64,000 nucleotides of DNA, taken from positions 91,285,501-91,349,500 of the forward strand of contig JAZBRS010000057.1 of the NCBI GenBank assembly GCA_037176725.1, given 5' to 3'. The first letter of the stretch is position 1. Every line of letters starts with the position of its first letter. This document shows, piece by piece, positions 22,846-32,500 of this stretch. The notes beneath the pieces are model-generated. The model saw only the letters and a program-made list of their open reading frames with translations. It had not been told where the DNA came from and did not search any database. A program made the translations under genes and the position numbers. This DNA comes from Posidonia oceanica (lineage: Eukaryota > Streptophyta > Magnoliopsida > Alismatales > Posidoniaceae).

Positions 22846-23245
22846 GAATGATTGGTTGATAAGATATCGGACTTATCGGCCGGCAAAGAGGGGATGAGGT
22901 AATGATGAGATAAAGAGGGGGATGAGGTAATGATGAGAATGATTGGTTGATAAGATATCGGACTTATCGGCTGGCAAAGAGGGGATGAGGTAATGATGAG
23001 AATGATTGGTTGATAAGATATCGGACTTATCGGCCGGCAAAGAGGGGATGAGGTAATGATGAGATAAAGAGGGGGATGAGGTAATGATGAGAATGATTGG
23101 TTGATAAGATATCGGACTTATCGGCCGGCAAAGAGGGGATGAGGTAATGATGAGATAAAGAGGGAGATGAGGTAATGATGAGAATGATTGGTTGATAAGA
23201 TATCGGACTTATCGGCCGGCAAAGAGGGGATGAGGTAATGATGAG
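22846..23245 (-). repeat. 3'UTR array with five GATAAGATATCGGACTTATC cores
   Basis: Units of about 63 or 91 bp carry GATAAGATATCGGACTTATC near 22858, 22950, 23011, 23104 and 23193, separated by GGGGATGAGGTAATGATGAG blocks. The core is the reverse complement of the core in the array at 420-1020. Confidence 0.88.
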
Positions 23246-23318
23246 AAGAAATCATCCTATGACACCAGGAATATCATAGGGGAAAGAGGGGAAGAATGAT
23301 ACCAAGGGGCGATCAAAA

Positions 23319-23373
23319 GATGCCCCTGGTGTCGGGATGACACCAGGGGCTGGCCAACGCGTCCTTGGCATCG
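23319..23373 (-). other. Conserved hairpin module of the Ogre-like 3'UTR
   Basis: CCCCTGGTGTC (23323-23333) and GACACCAGGGG (23339-23349) pair perfectly over 11 bp, inside flanking GATGCC and GGCATC. Compared with the module at 318-371, one G-C pair here corresponds to an A-T pair there, so pairing is kept. Confidence 0.65.
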
Positions 23374-23412
23374 AAAGCAGGGGGTGATGACAAGATTGTC
23401 GTGCTTGTCAGA

Positions 23413-23615
23413 CGAGTAGTTTGGGGTACCAGCCCGCTAGGGACTCAGCTGAGGATGATCAGCTGAGGAGGATGACAGGTTGACGGACCTTTTGCCCAGC
23501 AGTTTGGAGTGCCAGCCCGCAGGAGACTCAGCCGGGGATGATCAACTGAGGAGGATGACAGGTTGACGGACCTTTCGCCGAGCAGTTTGGGGTGCCAGCC
23601 CGCTGGGGATGATGA
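23413..23615 (-). repeat. Two and a half copies of a roughly 100-bp 3'UTR repeat
   Basis: AGTTTGGRGTRCCAGCCCGC, then GACTCAGC, then GAGGAGGATGACAGGTTGAC recur with a period of about 100 bp. The region 23616-23919, between this and ORF3, has no repeats and no coding similarity. Confidence 0.8.
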
Positions 23616-23919
23616 TCCAGCTGGGGGCGACCAGCTGGGGACGCCAGATGGCGTAGCTTGACGACGCGGGTCCGCAGAGGTTCTGGACTCCGGATTGGGT
23701 GCTGGGGACTTTGCTGCATTGTGATGGCTGCAAGTCTGGCCAGAGGGCCTGAGATGATGATGATAATGAATATGCAATGCATTGAACAGTCTTGAAGTGC
23801 GAGCAGATAGCAGAAACAGTTTTTTCCATTGATAAAGCTTGATGAGTACAATGCCTGTGGCAGGCCAAAAGAGGTACAGCATGACTTGAAAGAAGACCAC
23901 ATGATGATCGCGCAATGGC

Positions 23920-25122
23920 CTAGTCAGTTCGGGCCTTCTTCGACTGCCTGGAGTCTGGGAATAGGGGGCCGCCTAGCGGAACCTCAGAAATAGGCCAGAG
24001 CTCTCGGACTTCAGCTTCATATTCTGGGGTGCATCCTACACCTCTCACTGCTGCAATGTCTGTTGATTGGACCCCATGCTGCATCAGACTAGCGAGCTTC
24101 TTGGTTGGGGTAGTTGTGCTGAGAGGGTACATCTGTAGAAGCTCGGGCGCTGTACTGTCAATGAAGGCGCCCTACTGGAAGCCGAACTGGCGCATGATCC
24201 TGATTGGATGGTACTCTACGCCTGCTGTGAAGCCTGGTAGAATGATCAGCCGCGCGTCGCGCGCGCTGAAGAAGACAGTAAATGGCTCAGCTACAGAGGG
24301 GACAATACGCCAGGTTATAGCGTTGTCAGTTAGTGCTGATAGCTTCTCATATTCTTCTTTGACGCTCTTGTCTGTCTTGGCACAGGCGCTGCTGCAGTAG
24401 GCTTCAAAGGCATGCACTTGAGGGCGCAAGAGGTTCGTCTCTAAGTGCGCGGTCAGCCAGACTTGTATGAGTGCTCCGCAACCGTGGAAGTGGCGGCAGT
24501 GATGAGAGATGCGGTCCAGCCCGCGATAGGTCTCTGCCAGGACAACTGGTGCCAGGTCTATGTGCTGGGTCACCACAGTTAATGCAATTTCTGCAACCTC
24601 AATGGCCACCGTTAGTCGGCCATGAGTAAAGATCAGCTCACCTAGGAAGCGGATAACAAATCCTCGGAGCCACAGCTCATCTCCGAGTTCTGCGCGCTTG
24701 TTCATGATATCATCGAAGTGCGCAAGGCGAAGCATAGGTTCAGGCCCACTGGTGCAGATTAGTTTCTGTTGGCAGATTCGAGTGGAGAGCCCAGTTAGCT
24801 GGCTCAGGACCTTGAGACATCCATCTCGCCTCATGAAAACAGGCGGCCCCAGGATCTTGGAAAAGCCGCAGATCCGACGCACCTCTTCTAGTGTAGGTGT
24901 CAGCTCAGTTTTTCCAAAGCGAAAGACATGGTGCGCCGGTTTCCAGAATCTTGCGGCGGCACACAGAAGGTGACGGCTGACTTCCACGTCAGCGGCCTTC
25001 AGCAGTTTAGTTGGGATCCCCCAGAGGCGCAGCTTCTCGCAGTCTTCTTGCGTGAGCCTGCCGATCCATTCTCGCAGGGTCTCCGAGCAGTGTGTTGGAG
25101 TTAACAGAGTTGGGAAGCCCAT
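23920..25122 (-). pseudogene. Element A ORF3: plant-mobile-domain-like protein, split by one stop
   Basis: The frame starts at ATG 25120-25122 (MGFPTLLTPTHC) and ends at TAG 23920-23922, with one internal TAG at 24172-24174 after RQFGFQ. Element B has CAG at this place in an otherwise collinear protein, so the stop is a CAG-to-TAG change. Visible features are FWKPAHHVFRF with ELTPTLEEVRRICGF, reminiscent of the plant mobile domain (aminotransferase-like domain of MAIN/MAIL proteins), and HHCRHFHGC, a His/Cys cluster. The similarity to the mobile domain is by motif only; the family could be a separate retrotransposon-borne relative. The protein lies on the sense strand, downstream of integrase. 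How it would be translated from the genomic RNA is unknown. Confidence 0.75.
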
Positions 25123-26552
25123 TGCACTGGTTGCAGAGACACAGGCTGATAGCTGCAGAGCTTGAAGGTACCTGCTATCAATAAACAGTCAGATCTCGCA
25201 GGCATGTAGTCATTGACAACAAGCAGAAGCTGAGACTGAAAATGTAGTTCCATATGCATCATAGCAGTCAATAACAGAACATAGCAATTAAGCACAAATA
25301 AGCAAGGGGATTATGCAGCAGTCTTGCGGACACGGGGGCGAGGGCCGGCAGGAGATCTGGACCAGCGCAGCTCGAGTGGCGTCGATATGCTCTGCTGGGG
25401 AGGAGTACTGTCTCAGGGCCGAAGCGCGTTGCAGAGCGGGAGAAATTGATAGGAAAAGGAATGATAGAAGAAGATGCATGTATGCATGATGCAGGTGATA
25501 TGCTTATGAAGATGGGTAGTATGCTTGGATGCCCTCAGCATAGGGAGTGCTTTGGTGCCTGCTGCAAAGGAAGGGGGTGGTCCCTGACTCACTGGGCCCT
25601 ACCTAGACTCTTGGCTTGCTGGTGGCGCTCCGGAACGGGTGTTGGCATTGTACAGGTGGTGGTGTGGTGAGGATAGGCTATTGGCCAAACTCTCAGGACC
25701 TACACCTATTCTTTCAGCTCTCTTTTTTTGATTGATTTCTCCCTCATAGGTATGCAGTCTTTCTTTGCCCCTAGCCAGGAGAAGGGTGAGTGTTCGCTCT
25801 TGAAGGGATGTGGTAGATTCTTTTAAGCTCGACATGCTGGGGATCTCTAGTGAAGCATGGGGGATAATGGTGCCTGTGTTTTTCGGGCTACATTTCTTTT
25901 CTTCTTCTTTTTTTTGTTTGTTGTTTCTTCTTTTTTTTTTGCTTGCTTTTTTCCTTTTTTTTTGGTTTTTGTTCTATCTCTTTTCTCCGTTTTTTTTTGT
26001 TGTTGTTTTGCTTTTCTCTTTTTTTTCAGCCTTTTGCTATCCCCATTTTGGTGGCAAAAGGAGGGTGTTTGAAATGTAATGGATTTAGGTTTTGGGTCTG
26101 CTGTGTGATGGGTAGAAGGAGCAAGGTTAGACTGCACACCCCTATCTCTAGGGCCGGCTTCTGTCTTCGTCTTCTGTTCCTTGGATGTGCCCAAACCTAG
26201 GTGTTTACTCTCGCTTTTTCCAGACTCACATCCTAACATTTTTTCTCCCTCAGAGGTGTATGTCCTTGCGAGATTAGGCGGTTCGCCTGTCCTTGTTGGT
26301 GGTGGCTCCCTCACTAGCTAAGACATCTGGGTAGTGCCAGGTGAGGTAGGACGACTCTTTCCAGAGCAGGCAAGCACTTCCGGTTTTCATCACCGGGCCA
26401 AGATACAATGCTTGAGAGGATGACGATGATGATTTTGGAGAGAGAGAATGCAAGAGTTGAAAGGATGACGATGATGATTTGAAAAGATGTGGCAGGAGGT
26501 GAGAATGCGAGTGCAAGTGGGAGAAGGGCATCTGCAACAGGGCCACTTTTGG
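25123..26552 (-). other. Conserved spacer between pol and ORF3 of element A
   Basis: No protein is encoded. A T-rich run (25890-26030 on plus) and two copies of GATGACGATGATGATTT (near 26418 and 26467) are present. Long stretches match element B at 52600-53290, for example GGTGCCTGCTGCAAAGGAA near 25554 and GTGGCTCCCTCACT near 26306. In element A the frame of ORF3 stays open for about 70 bp above its first ATG, with similarity to element B (RY followed by L-Q or N-L-H-Q), so the true start may lie upstream. Confidence 0.65.
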
Positions 26553-29500
26553 CTACTGATAGTACTTCTTTAGATAGCAGAGGTTGACGGGCTCAGACTG
26601 CTCGACCCGGTCCATATCCTCAAGAGTTATAGCGTCTCCCGAGAAGATCTGCTTGACCACAAAGGGGCCACGCCAATTGGGTCGGAATTTCCCTCGACCG
26701 TCAGGCAAATGAATGGCGCGCAAGACAAGGTCCCCTGGCTGAAAGTTTCTGGGCTGGACCTTCTTCAGGAATGCTCTGGCCATCCGCTTCTGATAGCAGT
26801 GAGCGTTGTGCATAGCTTGCAGTCTGCGCTCATCAATTAAATTCAGTTGGATGCAGCGGTCTTCGACCCATTCTGCCTCTTCCAACTCAGCTTCTCGTAG
26901 GATCCGCAGAGAGGGGATCTCTACTTCAACAGGTAACACCGCTTCCATTCCGTACACCAGAGAGTACGGGGTGGCTCCTGTAGAGGTCCGGATTGATGTC
27001 CTGTACGCCCAGAGTGCGTACGGGAGCTTGTCGTGCCAATCCTTGTGGGTTTCTGCCATTTTCTTCAGAATCTTGACAATGTTCTTGTTTGCAGACTCCA
27101 CAGCTCCGTTCATCTGTGGCCAATAGGGCGAGAAACGAGGATGCTTGATCTTGAGACTTTGCAGGAATTCTTCGATCCTTTTGGCAATGAAGTTTGTGCC
27201 ATTATCAGAGATGACTGAGTGCGGGACCCCATATCGGGCAATGATATTGTTCTTGATAAATTTTTCTGTTGCCACAGCGGTGACTGTTCTGTAAGAGGCT
27301 GCTTCCACCCACTTGGTAAAGTAATCGATCGCTACCAGAATGTAACGATGACCATTTGAAGCAGCAGGGTGGATGGCGCCAATGACATCAATCTCCCAGG
27401 TGGAGAAAGGCCATGGCGAGGACATGTTGTGCAGCTGATGTGGAGGGGCCTTGATGAAGTTACCATGAATCTGACAGTTGTGGCATCTACGCACGAACCG
27501 GCAGCAGTCGGCCTCCATGGTCTGCCAGAAATATCCTTGGAGCATGATCTTCTTGGCCAGGAGGACGCCGTTCATGTGCGGGCCATAGGTCCCTGCATGC
27601 ACTTGGAGCATCAGCGTGTCAGCCTCCGATTTGTTCGGGCAGCGCAGTAGCATCTGATTGTATGACCTTCTGTACAGCTGCCCAGCCCCCAACACATACT
27701 TTGTCGCCAGACGCGCCAAAGTTCTCTTGTCTGCTGCTGCGGTATCGGGAGGAAAGCTGCCAGACTCTAGGAAAGATTTTATATCTCGATACCAGGGCTG
27801 CTCCTCTGCTGGATCCGCCTCTTCTATGTTTAGGCAATATGCAGGCTGCTCAATGCGAGTAACAGATACATCCACTGCACCGTCTTCAGATATAGTGAGC
27901 CAGGATGCCAGAGTTGCCAATGCGTCTGCATACGCGTTCTTGGCTCTGTTCATGTATGTGAAGTAGATGCTCTCAAATTCTTCCATCAGCCTCAGCAGGT
28001 GTTCGTGATACGGCACAAGCTTGGGATCTTTTGTCCTCCAGTCGCCGTTCACTTGAGAAATTACCAGCATGGCATCACCGTGCACATGCAGCTTCTGCGC
28101 CTCATGCTCGAGGGCGACTTTTAACCCTAGGATGCATGCTTCATACTCCGCTTCGTTGTTTGTGCATGCGAAAGTCAGCTTCCTCGCGAAGGGAATCATC
28201 TGTCCCTGGGGCGTGGTCAGTACTGCGCCTACGCCTCGGCCCTTTTTGTTGACTGTACCATCAAAGTAGAGCTGCCATTCCTCTTGTTTCTCAGGATTTT
28301 TCTGCTCAGAGTCCTCCATTGCAAAGAGAATGTCTTCATCAGGGAACTGTGTCTGGAGGGGTTGGTATTCAGGCAGAGGAAGGTCAGCAAGATGGTCTGC
28401 CATGGCCTGACCCTTCATGGATTTCTGTGTGACAAAGGTGATGTCGTACTGAGACAATAACACCTGCCACTTAGCACATCTGCCCACCATGGCCGGCTTT
28501 TGGAAAAGGAACTTGATAGGATCATGCCGGCATAAGAGCTGTACTGGGTATGCCATCATGTAGTGCCTTAGTTTCTGTGCAGCCCAGACAAGGGACAAAC
28601 AGGTCTTCTCTAGTGTACTGTACCTGGCTTCGCATTCATTAAATTTCTTACTCAGGTAATAGATGGCGCGCTCCCTTCTACCAGATTCGTCATGTTGGCC
28701 CAAGACGGCGCCCATGGAATGCTGTGTGGTAGAAAGGTAGAGAAGCAAAGGTCTCCCTGGTGTAGGCGGGACCAGGACAGGAGGCTTGATCAACAGCTGC
28801 TTGATCTTGGCAAATGCAGCCTGACACTCCTCGCTCCAGTGAATCTGCGCATTCTTCTTCAAGAGCTTGAATATGGGCTCGCAGATGGGCGTAAGCTGTG
28901 CAATGAAGCGGCTAATATATTGTAAACGCCCAAGTAGACTTCTGACTTCTTTTTCAGTCCTGGGGGGTGGCATGTCCACGATGGCTTGTGCTTTCAACGG
29001 GTCCACCTCAATCCCCCTTTGGCTAACAATGTAGCCGAGCAATTTGCCAGAAGACGCCCCGAATACGCACTTCTTGGGATTCAGGCGCAGCTTGTACTTC
29101 CGTAGACGGTCAAAGAGCTTTTTGAGACAGGTAAGATGATCTTCAGGCTCTTTGGTTTTAGCAATCATGTCGTCTACATAGACCTCTACTTCTTGGTGCA
29201 TGAGGTCGTGGAACAGCACAGTCATGGCCCTCTGATAGGTCGCACCAGCATTTTTCAGGCCGAACGGCATGACTTGGTAGCAGAAGACTCCCCAAGGGGT
29301 GATGAATGAAGTCTTTTCCATGTCTTCTTCTGCCATTTTGATTTGATTGTATCCAGAAAAGCCGTCCATGAAGGAGAGCATCTTGTAGCCCGCTGTATTG
29401 TCGACTAGGACGTCTATGTGAGGCAATGGAAAGTCGTCCTTGGGACTCGCCTTGTTCAGGTCCCTGTAGTCGATGCAGATCCGGATTCGGCCATCTTTCT

Positions 29501-32500
29501 TGGGCACAGGTACAATGTTTGCCAGCCATTCAGGATAAAAAACGACCTTTAGAAAGTTGACCCTGAGCTGCTTCATTATCTCTTCTTTGATCATGAGCAG
29601 CCACTGTGGTCGCCATCTTCTTAGTTTCTGCTTCACTGGCTTGGCATCCGGGTTTAAGGGCAGATTGTGCACCACTACTTCTATGTCAAGGCCGACCATA
29701 TCCTCGTAACTCCAGGCGAAGACATCCGCATATTCTTTCAGGAATGCGATGAACTCTGCTCGAGCCTGGGAGGATAGCTGGGCACTGATACGAACTTCTC
29801 TGACTTCCTCAGCTGTGTCGATGTTGACAACCTCTGTTTCTTCTTCAACATGGAGGTTGGGGCCTTCTGGGTCGTCGTCATAGGGCCGGAACTCGGGCGA
29901 TGATTCATCAGTCTCATCCATGCCCGTATCATCCTCCTCTCCATAAGCAATAAGTTCCGAAAGGATCTCTTTTTCAAAGGAAGGACTTGTGATGTCGAAA
30001 GAGTGCATGTGTTCCGCTGCTTGGCCCTGGTGACGCTTCAGGATGGTCACGCTTACTCTAGTGTTCTTGTAGCCCCGGTGCGCGACCTCTGTCTCAGCAA
30101 CTCCTTCTGCTGTTTGCTCTGGCCTGACTAATTCTGCTGATTGCTCTGCTGATTCTGCTGAGGGCCTTGCTGATTCTGCTGTTGATGCTGCTGACTGTTC
30201 TGCTGCTGAGGCTGTTGACAGCTCCGTTACTGATTCTGCTTTCTGCTCTGTTACTGTTGCTGCTTGCACTGCTAATGCTTCCTCCTCTGGGTCTTCCAGT
30301 GCGCTTGTGGAGGGTATGCCGGACTGGCAGCTGATCGGGGCATTGCCGCTCGCTATGCTGCTCAAATGAGGCATGTGTTGCACAAACCACCTAGACCCGC
30401 CTTCTGGTCGGAGAGTAATGAGCTCATCTGGTCTAGGGGAGTCTGGCGCTGCTGAGTCTTCTTCCAGGACCATGATAGAGGCATGGTCTTCTTGCAGAGG
30501 AGGGTCCGTAACCACGGCTTTCCCTTTCCTTTCTGCAGCTTGATGCTCTGCCAGGTCTTCTGCTATCGACTTGATTTGTTCTTGATAGAGTAGTTCTAAG
30601 TCAGACATCCAAGAATCGACCTGGGCTTCTATCGCCGCTCCTTCTTCCTCGTCCAAGGGGGAGTCGACGTAGTAGGCGCCGGGGGCCTGCGGCACTGGCC
30701 CGGCTGCAAGACGGATTGCTGCCCTTGGAATCTGCATGATCTGGTTCACGGGTGCGTCCGATGGTGGCAACTCTGATGTAGAAGGCCCAAATAGACAAGT
30801 CAGCGGTGCCATAGATGGATATGCTGCCAGGGTCACTGTTGGAGAGTAAGCAGGGGTGCTCTTCAGAGGGCTCAAGGGCCCGGAGAGTGTAGTGCTCAGT
30901 TGGCCTTTTGTATCGGGCCGTAACTGAGAGAGTGCAGCCTCTGACGCCATGGGGTCTTGCCATGAGAGCTGCTGCTGGTTGTCAGAAGGATGCGAAGCGG
31001 ACTGCGCCTGCTGCATTCCTGAAGGTGTGGATGCTGGAGCGGGCCGAGCCACGCTGTTGACTGTATTGATTAACTGCCCCTCCAGAGATAGGGACAGTGG
31101 CACTGATGTTTCTGTGACCGCTGGTGGCATGCTTGCTTCTGCCAGAAGGAGTGTCTCTGACTCCTGCACTGCTGCTGTCTGTACTTGGGAAGCTGATGTG
31201 GCTGCAAAAGAGTGGGAACTTGCTAGTTCTGCCACAGGGCCTGCTGAGCTGCCTGCTGTTTCTGCCAGAGGAAGAGCTGAATAGATTGATTGTGTGGCCT
31301 CTGCTCTGATCACTGTTTCTGCTGTGCCGGTTGGGACTGCCTCTGTTGTGCCAGACTGCTCCTCATCCAAGTAGTAGTCCTCAACACACACCCAATCCTC
31401 TGTCGGTACCGTGTCTTGATCGTCGGTCAATCCCAGGGTTCCTGCACTGGAAAAGTTAGTGAGGTCTCTGGGAATGGCTGATTCTGGATTGTTGAGCTGA
31501 GAGCAGTGATCTTCGTTGGTCTTGGGCTCGTAGCCGAGGCCTTCAGATTTCCTTCGCTCCACTGCTACGATCGGCTCTGCGATCCCCTGGCCGTGACGCC
31601 CGAGCGGCATACCCTTTATGTAACCCCACCTGTGACATACATTCTCGACCATTCGGAAGGGGTTGCTTTGAACGGTCAAGGAGTTGACACGTTCAAGATC
31701 AGGAATGAAGTTAACCGGCTCACACCGATTAATGCGATATAGGGCTTCAGAAGTCTCGGGGTCAAACGGGATAGATTGCGAAGACACGGGGGAGACTGCT
31801 TCGATCCGCTCCTTCTCAAAGTTCTCCACCATGATGATAATGACATCGTCACCGCGACGGTACTTTATCATTCGATGGAGGGTCGAAGGAAGGACCTGAT
31901 GCTTGTGGAGCCAAGGGCGCCCAAGCAGAAGATTGAAGTTCGGCTGCAAGTCGACGACATAGAATTCTACGTCGAAGACAACCGGGCCAATAGCAAGAGG
32001 AATAATCAGGACCCCTAGAGCGTCATGGTGAGTGTTGTCAAAGGCTGTCATTCCCTTCACGGCTGGCGTGATGTCCTCGGCTTTGAATCCGAGCTTGGTT
32101 GCAGTACGCAAGGGGCAGACGTTAAGGCCCAACCCATTATCAACCAGTGTTAGGGGAATGTGAAAGTTTTTGAACTGCACCGTGACGAATAGGGGCTGGT
32201 TGTGATTAATCCCCGTCGGAGGCAGCTCATCACTCGTAAAAGAGATGACCTGGGGCTCCGCAATCAACCCAACCATGCTCTCCAAGGCTAAAGGCTCAAT
32301 GGACTGGGACACACGGGCAGCCTGGAACACACGAAGAAAAGCCTCGCGGTGTTCGGCAGAGGTGTGGATCAAGTCCCAGATAGAAATGTCGGCTTTGACC
32401 TTCTTAAGCTGGGAGGTCAAGTCTACCTTGGGTTGGCTCTTTTTGGCAAGGGGAGGGGTAGTTCTGGCAGGCTCTAAGGGGATAGTGGCAGGAAGCTGGG

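Noticed and set aside
26274..26546. Ser/His-rich open frame between integrase and ORF3
   Set aside because: The matching region of element B has a stop after about 18 codons; the nucleotide conservation is better explained by a non-coding role.
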